Of a stretch of DNA of 64,000 nt, positions 21,811-34,548 are shown piece after piece. Numbering within the stretch: the stretch's first letter is position 1; the number at the start of each line of letters is the position of its first letter. A program made the position numbers and the translations under genes. Below the pieces are notes generated by a model. The model had not been told where the DNA came from. It was given only the letters and a program-made list of their open reading frames with translations, and made no database searches. The DNA is from Saccoglossus kowalevskii (taxonomy: Eukaryota > Hemichordata > Enteropneusta > Harrimaniidae): the NCBI RefSeq assembly GCF_000003605.2, contig NW_003134869.1, positions 36,368 to 100,367 of the forward strand. Direction: 5' to 3'.

Positions 21811-23839
21811 CACATATATTTTAATCAGAATTTGCTGTACCATGAGCCGCAGTCACATTGGTTTGGATTCTGACTGTTCACCATAGTCTACTAGAAGCAT
21901 TAAAGTGCCTGTGCAATGCCTGCTATTATCATGTATTGGTACATAAATATTATTATTTTGTATGTTACTAAGTACAAAATAAATTTTTAAAGTGAAAAAA
22001 TGGGTTTCAAACCCAGTTTATGCCAATTTTATTTTATGTATTTTAAAACTAGGTTCCACATTAACATTAACCACATTAATTTGCATACTGAAATACATGT
22101 ACCCATTGTGACGTATGAAGGGGAACTTGCTGGTCAGCGTGCATTGCTGATAATGTATATAAGGCACATTTCTTATTCAATTTTCTTGTCTTTGACTAAA
22201 TTGCCACTCGTGTATTCGTTTCTCAAGGAAGGTTGAACGGTAAAGAACACATATTATCAAGTTTATCTTACAGGGTTGAGTTAGATACAAAATATATCCC
22301 TTCTGGCGTAGTTGGTTGAAGTGCTAACATCTATTGCCATGGAACTCTCCACGATCTCTATTTATCTATGTCGATTCAAGTGCTGTGTGAATTCCTGTTT
22401 GACCGACATCGGTTTTCGTGATACGTCATTGATACCTCTTTCATTACATGAACTATATGATCTTTTCAAAACGTTATTCAGATTCCCAAAACATTTGAAA
22501 CAGTTACCCGACGCTTCTCTCTCTTTGAAAGCCGAAGCGGTGAACATGGGCTGGTGAATCTGGTTCTTTTAAAAGTGCCAGGTTTAATTTTTCCGCATTT
22601 GTCTTTAAATCCAAGTTGTTCATTTATAAACGAGGACAATTGTTCCACATAGGAACATAAGGAACATATAAGGAAAATGTCTATCCCAACTTTTTCCCAT
22701 TGATTTTACGGCTTTCGTCTACTGATGTTGCGCCTTCTGGTCATTTGGAAACATTAAAATTCTCATACTATTCCGCCAAATACAAGTTTAAAAAAAAAAA
22801 CGCCAACCAAAAAATATATCGTTAATATTGACGTTAAATGACACAGTATTATAAAAGTGAAGTGCAAGAGTATGGCTTCCTCTCATATTTTGCCGTTTGC
22901 TACGTGGCGCATTTTTACTTCAGCTGAAGTCGGAAAGCTGGAAACAGTAGACTGTTTCAGGATAGATGGGCATGACTACAACACGAGAAATTTCTCAAAT
23001 TTACTTGGATATGAATAATCATTTTCAACCAAAAATTCAATAACTGTCCATTTCAGTGGAACAAAAATCCAAAACAGGAAATGTGTGGTTGGGCATTTCA
23101 CAGGCACTTTGACTTTCCATAGTTATAGTCATTTGACCAGAAACTCAATTGTTGATATTTTCGAATATTATTCCATGCATGGTTCTGCAAGATGCATATC
23201 TTTTCGGGGCGGACATACAGGCATTTTCACCGCATGGCAACCATCACGGTGAAAACAAAGGCCGAAAACTCTCAGAAAACAGTGTTTTGGGATAGTTGTT
23301 GAGACTCCCCTGAACAGTGTAACAAGATTAGCCCTACGTGTGTAACATATATAAATTTGATTGTTCAGGATTACTTTAAAGTTGAGTTTGTGTTGTTTTC
23401 TCGAATTTTCACCAACTCTTCACTCGGCGTTCCACAGCAGCGCGCACAGAGCCCGTAGAAATGCATGTACAGTGGTGCGCGTCTTAGCAACGTGGAACGT
23501 CTGTGACGTAGCTCCGCCCCTGAGGATAGCAATATATGGCATCCTCTAATTCTTCATTTTAAGACATTATACAACATTTGTTTTTATTATTGAAAACCTT
23601 TTTTTTATTCCAAATAAAATTAATCCAAATTACAAACCCCTCATAAATTATTGTACATCACCTGAAAAAGTCATTTTCGTAAAAAAAATCATCTCAAAAA
23701 ATTTACATATGTATCCCATCATGCAACAGGTTATGATTCCAATGCAGCATTATTTGCATATTTGACAAGTAATGAACAAACCAAAAATGAAAGATTTTTC
23801 TTTTTTAAAAAAAAATTAAGAAAAGTAACAAGACCAGAA

Positions 23840-24044
23840 TACTGTAAAATACTTTATTTTAGCTGGAATTAATTTTCGCTGAAAAGACTTTTTTGGGTGT
23901 TTTAAATGGAATTTATTTTCACTGATTTTTTGACAAGTTGAATGTAAAATATAGGAAAAAAGGTATATTCGCTGGATATTATTTTCACTGAATCATTCCT
24001 TCAGCGAAAATTAATTAAAAGCGAAAATAAAGTATTTTACAGTA
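23840..24044. mobile_element. Family A palindromic MITE (A6)
   Basis: TACTGTAAAATACTTTATTT...TTTTACAGTA, opposite internal orientation to A1. Confidence 0.8.
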
Positions 24045-25597
24045 ATATATCCCATATTCCAATCCACTATGCCTAGGTACAATGCTAGTAATATCTCTCC
24101 ATCTTTTTATGCAAATATCACACTCTATGGAATGGAATGAGAATCTAAAGAAACAAAATAATCTAGACATGCTCATTGGCCAGATTAATCAATGTATACA
24201 GGAATTTCACATAATAACTTGATCAGGAGCGTATACATTGACGTCTGTTTTTACTCAACCAATCAAATCTATGGTTAACAATTCAATGAGATAAAAGCAC
24301 TGCTAGGCGTTGGTGGAGTGGAGTACAGAGTAAAATATTGCATCACCCATTAATAAGTATAAGGGTCTAGTCTATCTTGATTATAAATTTGATATAAAAA
24401 CATGCTCCCCGCATAGAAATAATTAGTATACCGGTAATGTCCTAGCATGCAATGACAACATATAGTCATACAGAGAAAAAATTGATAAATGCAGTCAAAA
24501 CTAATTTTAACCTGCAAAATCACAAATCAAAACTCAAATATTGAAAACCGCTCAAATTTTCTGAGAGATGATATCAACAACAAAATCATTTTATGTCATC
24601 TTTCACTATGTTTTTTCAAACATTTCTGTTCAAGGTCAATGGGGGTTGTCATTTTGGTCCCAAAAAAAGTATTTCACAGAGAAAACAACAACATTCAAAA
24701 CTTGAAATATACAATGTATTGATTATTAAATGCAAGCCTCTACATATAGTGGTCAAGTTTGTTTTGGGATGAAAGCTGGAAGAGAAAGTCTGTAATCAAA
24801 AGATGTTTGAAGTCTGATAAGGGTAGAAATAAAATATAGATTTTAAACAAACATGCAAAAGCAAAGAATGTCTTTCTCACGATGGAAGAATGAAGACATC
24901 AAATGCACTCGGAGGGAGATGAACTGGTTGAGTGACAAGGGCGCCCTCTATACCCACATGGAGTCATTCTTTAAATGCCATTGTTTTAATTTTAAATATG
25001 AAAGTTGTCACTTTCAGTCACAAATTGAAAACAAAGTTTTGATTTCTCCGATTTTGCAAGTACTATATCAATGATGTAAAACCGTGAATGCTTGAATAAA
25101 AATAAAAATGTGAAAGTAGTTACTGACCATCCCACACATTAAATATAAAACTGTTACACATGCAAATGTTAAAATGTAAAAACAAAGTAGAAAGTTCTTT
25201 TTAACTGTGGGGGCGCCATCTCAACTGACTTTATCAGCTGTTTTTTTGTTGAAGAATTCTGAAGTAGAAATTGTTCATACTGTAACATGAACAGCATAAA
25301 TGCTGGTTCTACTATTAAATTATTACTGTTATTAAGTTATCAGAAGATTTGTAGAGTAGTAAGTAAACTGGATGCAATAAGAATAAATATTTTTTTGTAC
25401 CTCACTTTTTGTAAACCTTACAAAGTTTATTCATGGACGTACAACTACAATTTAGTAACATTTCAATGTGGTATTCTACCGACTCTAACAACGATTGTTC
25501 CTTTCGCAAAATACCTAAAACTGCGGACTTTGTGACGGTTACTGTAATTTCATCTGCCAAATTTTTGTGAATTTGATATTTTTGTTATTGTTTAGAA

Positions 25598-25810
25598 TAC
25601 TGTAAAATACTTTATTTTTGCTTGGAATTAATTTTCACTATTTTCACTGAAGGGATGATTCAGTGAAAATAAAATCCAGCAAATATACCTTTTTCCTATC
25701 TTTTATATTCAACTCGCCAAAAATCAGTGAAAATAAATTCCATATAACAACACATAAAAAGTCATTCCAGCGAAATATAATTCCAGCGAAAATAAAGTAT
25801 TTTAGAGTAG
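25598..25810. mobile_element. Family A palindromic MITE (A7)
   Basis: TACTGTAAAATACTTTATT...GTATTTTAGAGTA; both arms present. Confidence 0.8.
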
Positions 25811-26297
25811 TGTTGTTTATCTACTTGTTTACATATAAAATGTTCATCAAATTTACAATTTGTAAGCAAGGTCATAATCTGCCAGTTTGATTCAAAATCA
25901 AAATATAAAATTTTAAATAAATTGAAATTATCATCGCATTTATGGTTGGAAATACATCCGCCAGAAAAATATGCTAAGAAGAAATGCATCTTTGTTCTTA
26001 TTAACCTCCCAGTACCAGATTCTTTCCCGCCAAAATTGGCATCCTAAATATTTTGAGTCTTTTTCAATTTCAGTAGGATAGAATTTGACATTGCTTACAT
26101 GTTTAATGAAAAGATTGAATATTTGATACACAGCTTGAATTGAGAAAAGCTAATACTGAATGGCACTACATTACAACGATAGTAAAAAGGTTATAAACCT
26201 ATCATACTATGACGTAAGTCAAATTGTCTGGCACTCATGAATTGCTGGTATGCATGTTCATGCATGTTGTATACATCCTCACCCATGGGAATCACTA

Positions 26298-26850
26298 AGG
26301 CATATCACATGCACATCATATGTATGTTGCATGCACATCACATGCACATCACATGCACATCATATGTATGTTGCATGCATATCACATGCACATCATATGT
26401 ATGTTGCATGCACATTACATGCACATCACATGCACATCATATGTATGTTGCATGCACATTACATGCACATCACATGCACATCATATGTATGTTGCATGTA
26501 CATCACATGCACATCATATGTATGTTGCATGCACATTACATGCACATCACATGCACATCATATGTATGTTGCATGCACATCACATGCACATCACATGCAC
26601 ATCATATGTATGTTGCATGCATATCACATGCACATCATATGTATGTTGCATGCACATTACATGCACATCACATGCACATCATATGTATGTTGCATGCACA
26701 TTACATGCACATCACATGCACATCATATGTATGTTGCATGTACATCACATGCACATCATATGTATGTTGCATGCACATTACATGCACATCACATGCACAT
26801 CATATGTATGTTGCATGTACATCACATGCACATCACATGCATATACACCT
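26298..26850 (+). repeat. 12-bp-based tandem array (catgcacatcac / atgtatgttgc)
   Basis: Alternating 12-mers of the types catgcacatcac, atgcacatcat and atgtatgttgc form a larger repeat. All three forward frames stay open for 170-214 codons because the unit is a multiple of three with no stop. No gene is inferred. Confidence 0.95.
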
Positions 26851-27223
26851 TAATTAGCATAAATAAATACCCCATACATGTAATGATAAAATGAAACGTG
26901 TGCATCACTAAGTCTGACATTCCAAAGCAAGACATCTCCATATTTTGCGCACACAATATGCAAATGGTTCAAAACTCTGACAACACGGGGAAATAATGAA
27001 ATGAAATTTCCGTCAACTAAAGTCAGCATGATAAAATCAATTGATGGACTTTACAATACTGGTGGAAATAACTTGAACTTTTCCATTCGTTGGTCACAGT
27101 CAATACCTACAAAAGAATGACAGTAGTATCACTACCAGGGATGTGGAATGAAAAAACAATAATAGCAAAATATTGTTTTGTGACCATATCCAAAATGGCT
27201 GCCATGAAGTATACAGAAATCAT

Positions 27224-27310
27224 TTAAAGTGGCACAGTCGTCCCACCATGTTATGTTCGATATGGATCACATGATGCATATACGAACTGTGAACGTACAT
27301 TGGGATTTAT
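27224..27310. mobile_element. Family C fragment
   Basis: TTAA then AGTGGCACAGTCGTCCCACC, followed by a middle related to copy 4 (gttcgatatggatcac). The right end is not clear. Confidence 0.4.
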
Positions 27311-27589
27311 TCTTTTAGTGTTTGCGAATTCTACAATAACCCAAATAAAATAAAAAACTTTAATGACATTATTTGTAGTGAAATTGTGACAAATATTGAC
27401 TTTGACATTCAACAAGTTCAAATTAGTAATTGTACTATAAAGGGTTAAAACAAAGTAAATTGAAGTAAATTACAGGAAATGTAAAAAATCCACGAACATT
27501 TCAGCAGGAAAAGTGAGACAGAAAAGGGTTGAAAGTACATAAATGACAAATCAGAAATGGTCTATAAATACATGCAGAATTAACCAGTT

Positions 27590-27830
27590 AATCAAATGTA
27601 ATTAATCATGTGACTGCCACCACATGACAGATCACATGACTAATCACATGTCATCCATCACACTGCAATTACATGAAAGGTCATAAATCACATGACTGAA
27701 CACATGGTATCGACCACATGACTGCAAACACATAACAAGTGACTGATCACAAGACAGTACAATCACATGACATCATGTAATTTGCATAACTGATCAGTCA
27801 CTTGACTGATCACATGCAAATAGTGATGAA
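27590..27830 (+). repeat. Degenerate CACATGACTGATCACATG repeat
   Basis: Irregular cacatgac, tgatcacatg and catgtgac words fill the 240 bp just downstream of the M6PR stop, probably within or near its 3' UTR. Confidence 0.7.
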
Positions 27831-27890
27831 TAATGGAAGTTTTTTTCTCCAGGTTTATCAAACTCAATGAAAAATGGTGCGTATAAATGT

Positions 27891-30800
27891 TTACATTGGT
27901 AAGAGATGGTCATCCCTATCATCGTCATCATCCATGTTTTCTAACTGGTCATCACCGATCCCCTTGTAGGTTCTGGGCTCTGATGGAGTTTTAGTTCTAA
28001 ACAGGAAGTCAGTTCCATCCTGCAAGCATTAAATATGTAAATTTATTAATTATTATTTCTAGGATTTTTGATTACTGTTCATCCCACTCGCATTTTCATA
28101 GAACAAACTGTGAAAGGTGTTCTCAAATTGTTGAAGTCGCCAAAAAACGAAAAACATTTCATTCAATGAAGAGGAAGTCAGGAGGCTATTTCATCTAGAT
28201 GGTGCACATTAATTTTTTAATTTTCGTAGTTGAAAACAAAAACAAATTTTGTGTGTTTAGAGTCAAAAATATCTTATTTTTATGTACTTGGAAGAGTGAT
28301 GTGTATGACTCTATATTTGATACCTTTCGTTTTTTGACAAATTTTACTAATTTAAGAACACTCCTAAGAGATCTATGTCTATTCGTAAAAATAACTCGAC
28401 GTTGAAGGAACTGGTAACAAATGCACTTACAGCAATAAGGTTTCCTAGTTCTCTCCAAAACGACAGATTAGGTATCTGTTCCATACCCTTGGCACCAACC
28501 ACTAAACGTTGGTACAGAAATCCTACAATTATATACAGACCAACCAAAGTAAAAAATCTGAATTAAAAAAAAAAAAATTCATTGTGAATGATGTCATAGT
28601 CCCTGTCAGTGATTCAGTGACATCATATATCACAATGTCACGCAGATAAAGCTAAAAGCAAAGCGACAATGTCACCAGAACTGTGCATGTGCATGGGGAC
28701 TGCTCATAAAACAAAGAATGTTTACATATATTGATAGACGCTAGTTTTTAGATATCTGCTAAAAAAACAATTCCAGTCAAGCGAGCAAATTCGAACATTT
28801 GTCAAAATTATGCTTTGAAGGGCGGTAGTCGTCGTGCCACGCATGCGCAAGATATATAGGTCTCGTATAAACAAAGATGGCGACTTTGCCTGTTGTGCAG
28901 ATGAACAAGTACAAATTGAGACGTTACCAAGCTTTAATTAAGTATTTTTAGGTGATTGGAAGGTATCAAAGGAGTCACCAGCAGTAATTAATGCAAGTCA
29001 CGCCCAGGTCAAACCTCATACCTGTGATTTTCATTGGAAGAGCGCATTGGATTGTGGGAAAATCATGGTTTATTAACACAAATGCACACATGCGATCACG
29101 ACGACTGTCGCTCTTTATAAATGTTTTTGCGATGACAAAGCACTGTTTACAAACGTGAACTCTGTTTATGATTATTGCGCTTGATTGCAGTGCGAATATT
29201 GCACACATCACAAGTAAAAATAAACATGAACAGAAACATAATAGAAGAGTAGAATTCACATGTTCGCACGCTGTCACTTGAAATTAAAGTTTCATGTGAT
29301 AATAATAATAATCTAAGTCATTAAACGCCATCAACACATTGCAGCAACAATGCTCTGTTTAATTACGATTATAGAGACGACAATTGACAATATTAAGAAT
29401 TCTATCTACTGATATGATATACATGTAGTAATCTCAAAAACTTACTAAATTTTTCATTCAATAATTTTTTACAGACTATTCATGACAACAGTTTTGCTTG
29501 TGCCATTATTAGCTCTCTGGAGCCACATACAATCTTTTTTCCCCAAGAAGCCAGTAAGGTAAATCAACTTGATTTATGGAAATCCATTGTAACTCAAGAT
29601 TTCGCAAAAGGTCATAGATCACAATGCTTATCGGGCAATGCATATAAACACAAGTCAATGTGTGAATGGATGTGGGTCGTCCAGCAGTGTGTATTCAAAT
29701 TTTGTATGGTTGCATGGGACCCATTGACAACCATTTAATATTGTACTCACATGATAGATATAATGGATCCTACACTAATACCACCACCACCACTGCTACT
29801 ACTGCTACTTTCACTGAGGCCACTGGTACATGCTACTGAACTGCTTATTTCAAATAAATAATAACATTCAGAATCTTTATCTGCATTTTCTGCTATGATA
29901 GTTGCTGGCCCCTGAAAAGTAAGTCAGGAAACCCGTTAGAAATAAAATGATAAGTATATATATATCGTACTCGACCGCATTAGTGTCCATGCCAGGTCAA
30001 GCACCCACCCCACCCCTTTTGCAAATTTTTTATATTCGGGGTCACATTCAGCAAAGCGCCCACCCATTCAAAATGCCACTAATTTAAAACTTGGTCTTTG
30101 GTGATTGTTCAACTGGTAATCGTTTTTTTATGATACAGCATGGATTATATGTTGTGAATGCATTGACTACGGTAACCGTGCGTAAACTACGCTTCAACAA
30201 TGACCTGTTAATAAAAGTAAAATGCGGTGAATATTTCATGCCATATTCAGTTTACCTATCAACAATTGCTAATTACCAGTTTTTTGAAAAAAAACATGTC
30301 GTAAATTCGCTGAAACCAATTCCAACAGATCGTACTTTGACACTGATTATTCACTTCTGCATTTCGTTAACAGAAAGTCATCAGGAATTTCTGAAAAATT
30401 GCGTCAGTACACAGCATTCTGATTGATTAATAACAGACTTGACTTGACCCGTTAGGTTAAAGGACGTAGCAGGTCAAATCATGCAAATTCATCATGGCGG
30501 AAAGTGCTTTTCCTCAAGAGTTTACGTACGATTCAACACATTCATCAGATTAAGATTTTGACTTTCACTGTGTTCCAACAGACTCTAATATTTTTAATCT
30601 TGTAAATTCGGGTGGTACGTAATTAATATTTTAATAAAATGTGCATATTTTTTGTGACCATTTCTGTTTCGTCAATGACGACGCAACTAATATTGTAATT
30701 TTATTTCCCCTCAAAGACGTAATATTCATCTCAATCTGTCACAAGGTGAATTAAAATTGTCATTTGCACTCTTTTCCGAGGAGGGTGCTCGGGGAAGCAC

Positions 30801-33800
30801 CCACCTCTAAAAAATACTGATTTTCTGAGTTGAGGACTCTGGGCGCTAATGCGGTGCGGTGCGGTACGGTACGGTGCGGTACGGTACGGTACGGTACATT
30901 ACGGTACGGTACATGTATATGTGTGTGTTTACATTGAGAGATCAGATTGTAGCGCTTACATGCTTTATGAGATAAACCAATCACTGTAACTAATCAATTA
31001 TTGTGGAGATCTCAAAGACCTAGGCAAGTAACTGGCTTGTGTTGATACAGGACTCGAAATTACAGAGACCATGGAATGAACAAGATTTTTCTCCAGGATT
31101 GCAATCAAAATTTTGGACTTAAAATAAGCTTTTCTCAGAATACCATTACTTGTAGGAGTAATTAACGAGGCACCATTATGAGTTTTTGTTCATCCAAAAC
31201 AATAAAATACATATAATTGACAAAAGAATGACATTTTATTGGTAGTATAACAGACATTACTCACCTCTAGGATGTCAGGATCACAGACTATCATTATCAC
31301 AGCTCTTCTGTTTTCATTTGTACAATGAGTACCATATTCATCTCCACCTTTGTATGTTAGTAATATCCAGTCAGCTGCAATGACAATATATGATAAGATT
31401 GGAGACACAGTGGGTAGAGTTAGACATGTGGAATTTGGTGTGTCAAGAACACATGGGGNNNNNNNNNNNNNNNNNNNNNNNNNNNNNNNNNNNNNNNNNN
31501 NNNNNNNNAAAAGTAACCACAGAATTTTTTTAACGTGATTACAGCAAGTTACGAAATTCATGGAAAATGCAGAGGCTTGTTGATATTTCACTCTAGTACT
31601 ATTGCTCAAAATTGCGCATAATGTTTTCAACAACTTTTACCATTGACCAGTTACCTAATTCGTATGCATTTCGAGAAATCAGTGTGTGTGTGTGTGAACG
31701 TGCAGTTTGAAATGAAATTATTTAGAACGCAATAAAAACATGCGTAGAACCCACTCCAGCAAGAAACATCAAACTGGTTGATGGTTGAATTGTTTTGCAA
31801 TAGGCACAATTTTAGGGTTTGTATATTTCTATGTAAAGAAATTGCTTAAAAGATTTCATCTATTTGTAGAAGAGACGTTGTTGCTTGATGACCTGTGGAT
31901 GACAGACGTTGAAAGGGATGGTGTCCTCTCAATTAGTTATTATTCTCAATTCCTTATAATGATACTTACTTCCTGTCTTTATATCTGTTTTTGTTATTCT
32001 ACCAACTATCTTGCCATTTGTTTTTTGGGGATTACTTTGATAACATCCAACATCGCTATCACCAACATCTTTTAGCGGTGCGCATATACTTATATCATAC
32101 GTATAGTTTGCTGACTCGTCTGTTATTTTAAATCTAAGTAAAACAAAAAAAGGAAAATATATTTTCATGCAGTCACTTTAATTCATCCAGGCATTTATTC
32201 TGTGGCCTATAGTTTACATACATTGTGGGCCTGAAACTTAGCCGTAGCCAAACGCGCACAGACTACACGCTCTGGAGTAGTGGTGACTATTTCTCAAATT
32301 CAGTAACCCAAATAGGATACGTTTCTAACTTATAAAAAGCAACCTCTCACTGGAAGTAGCTCTTTGTGTGTCTTTCTCAAAACAAAGCTGAATGCTATTT
32401 GCCATGGTTATTGTTACCACGGTACTTTATATCATTGTTGCCATGACAATTACAATTGTTATCATCTGGATATAAATCGGACAATTCTACTAAGGTATTA
32501 AAGTATTAAAGTAGTTTTCAAGAAAGAAGAAATTATCAATTTTTAATAAAAAATTACAAAACTATTTGTTAAAAATATAAAATTCTCGATATTGTCACAA
32601 AATGAACAAATCGTACAGAAGGTTGCCCATGGTTACTACATAACAAATATCAAAATTTTCAAGAAGAAGGCATTTATAACAAAAGTCGATGCAGATGTGG
32701 GATGGATGAAGACAGAAACCTATATGAATAGCTAAAAAAAATTGATGGGAAATTGATTTCCCATAATGCAGCATGTCTTGAAAGCTTAGGTGTCCTACAC
32801 AAAGTGAGCAAAATAAAAACATTAATTTCTTGGTATACATTTGGTTCTAAGTATCTACCAAACTAGCTACTAAATTATCCAATATTACTATGGGAATATC
32901 AGCTTTTAAAACTGACAGCCAAGCCACAAATTTTGTTGATTTTAATAGCTGAAGTGAATGTAAATTTGACACTGATACATTGCTTGCCCTCACTTGGTAC
33001 AATGTATAATATTTTAGTCACCACTTCCTGATCTGATTTGAATGAAATTATCTGTAAAATATTCATAAATATTGATAATATACACATACAGCTTTGATAA
33101 GTGCAATAAATCACTGTTTACATCTACTTGCACACGTAAATATACAATCAAATCAGAAAACAATATAAAATAGATGTTTTTATCCATGCTACACTGCTCG
33201 CAATGGATTTTGCAGGAGACCCACATCACCTAACACCCTGGTTGCCAAATTGGGTAATCTACCATGCACGAAATATGTACACGTAAGTATACGTACATTA
33301 TATATTAATGAAACCACATGTGTGTGTACCAGAGGGCACAGCTGGTAATGTAATAAATGTGCTTGATTATAACAATTATTGCCTTAGTTTGGGGAAAGAG
33401 TTCTTTTCCCTAATCCCAACTCTGACTCACATCCCAAGCCCTCAAATTCATTTGTATATATCCCTCTAAACAATTAGAGTTGTCTTTCGGAGGGGCCTAT
33501 ATAATTAAATTAGTGAGCGCTTGAGGGTAGAGGTAGGATTAGAGTTGGGGGTTCAAAAGGAACTCTTTTCTATTTTCTACTATACATCGTAAGAAAAGTA
33601 TTTCTGAACTTTATCTTGTGAACAATTACAAATATAAGGGAAGAATCAGATGAACAAGTAAAGCTATCTATTTAAACAGCTTTGTAAACAGCTTTGTAAA
33701 CAGATATTGCACCAACAAAAAGATGAAATGAGAGAAAGGATGATAATCAACTACTGGTAGTGATGAGAATCAGTGTTCCTCACTAGAAATATAGCATAGA

Positions 33801-34456
33801 GTATCAACTAATTTGTATAACAGTACAATGTGTTAATTACTTTATTGTACTTATTGATACGTTGAATTAGCTCTATAGTTTATCCAAAGAGAGTTGGGAC
33901 TCCTAATCCATAACCCCGGTCCATAACGTCCTGGGGAAACACCTCAAAAACCTTTATTTCACTATTCACTTATGGAAATAGTCAACAAAGATTTCAATAA
34001 CTAGTGTATATGTGTATGTGCGAGTACCGGCAAATTAAAAAAAAACACATTGTTTGTGATAACAAACGACACCTCCCACAAATCCGGACACGATAACATA
34101 GTCGATCGGTTCGTTCAGCTGCATGGCCGGTTATACAGATGATAGATGAACCAAAACAGAATAACAGTCTCTCAGTGACAGTGAATGTATGGGAATCAAT
34201 AATTACCCGTTCCCCCACAAATTATGTAGGCGTTGGATGTCGTAATTGTATATTATTTTAAAATATGATTGAAACACCGGTCAAAACACAACTAATAAAC
34301 GCAGTGTTCGTTATGTACTTACATAGAGCCTTTGATCGGGTCCAACATCGAGATATATTTTTGTTCTTTCGTAGTTTCGACAGTACAGTCTGCATTCGAT
34401 GAGCACACTAAACAAACAGCAAAAAATAAGAATAAATATAATACTTCCACACTCAT
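27891..34456 (-). CDS. M6PR: Cation-dependent mannose-6-phosphate receptor, complete, six exons
   Basis: Minus-strand exons are 34323-34456 (ATG at 34456), 31970-32133, 31265-31374, 29751-29911, 28431-28557 and 27891-28019 (TAA 27891-27893). All phases fit, giving 274 aa against 277 in human. Layout: signal peptide about 1-21; lumenal lectin domain with the six family cysteines (24, 62, 117, 130, 152, 164) plus an extra Cys75; a Ser/Gly linker (169-180); one membrane span (about 181-205); cytosolic tail. Residues aligned with bovine Gln66, Arg111, Glu133 and Tyr143, which contact mannose 6-phosphate, are Q77, R122, E144 and Y154. The tail keeps [13 protein letters not shown], the Phe-Trp pair (223-224) and the terminal DDHLLPM acidic-dileucine signal read by GGA adaptors. 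The receptor carries lysosomal hydrolases from the trans-Golgi to endosomes. Oddities: Gly114 where Asp103 is expected, and loss of both tail cysteines. The N gap lies in intron 2. Confidence 0.97.
29966..30911. mobile_element. Family G element, long copy (~0.93 kb)
   Basis: The left end is GTACTCGACCGCATTAGTGTCC-like, and the right end read inversely has GCACCGCATTAGCGCCCAG. It shares 30480-30840 with the element at 3309-3757, inverted. An ATG at 30493 opens [10 protein letters not shown] and runs to a stop, then continues in frame as DFDFHCVPT, matching the fragment in the other copy. Probably a decayed DNA transposon keeping a piece of its transposase gene. It sits in M6PR intron 3, upstream of exon 4. 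Confidence 0.6.
30847..30911 (+). repeat. Pentanucleotide (GGTAC/GGTGC) microsatellite
   Basis: About 12 units of cggta/cggtg, with single-base changes, at the right terminus of the family G element. Confidence 0.85.
31459..31508. other. Assembly gap (50 N)
   Basis: A run of exactly 50 N in M6PR intron 2; the real length is unknown. No coding sequence is interrupted. Confidence 1.
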
Positions 34457-34548
34457 GGTGACTGAAAATTACCGCAAAATGTCCCGCTATACGTGGTTCT
34501 CGACATCAACACACATGAACAGGAAGTAGTTCTTTCAGGTGAGTGAAA

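Larger units (their letters stand above)
21811..27297. other. Centrin-M6PR intergenic region
   Basis: Contains MITEs A6 and A7 and the 12-bp array. 22080-23560 is less AT-rich, with ORFs of about 60-80 codons on both strands at 22312-22557 and a CpG-rich patch at 23420-23530 (tgacgtagctccgcccc), but no recognisable protein. The rest is AT-rich with nothing assignable. Confidence 0.6.

Noticed and set aside
22312-22557. Opposed ORFs of 81 (+) and 61 (-) codons
   Set aside because: Both overlap the same bases, neither shows a family motif or splice signals; probably an old repeat or chance.
26237-26894. Three overlapping forward ORFs of 177-214 codons rich in Met, His, Cys and Thr
   Set aside because: They are the three frames of one 12-bp-based array; no start context, splice sites or unique sequence. 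Metal-binding look is an artefact of catgcacat codons.
30091-30426. 111-codon plus ORF inside the family G long copy
   Set aside because: Not shared with the short G copy, so no conservation supports it; may be element sequence without function.
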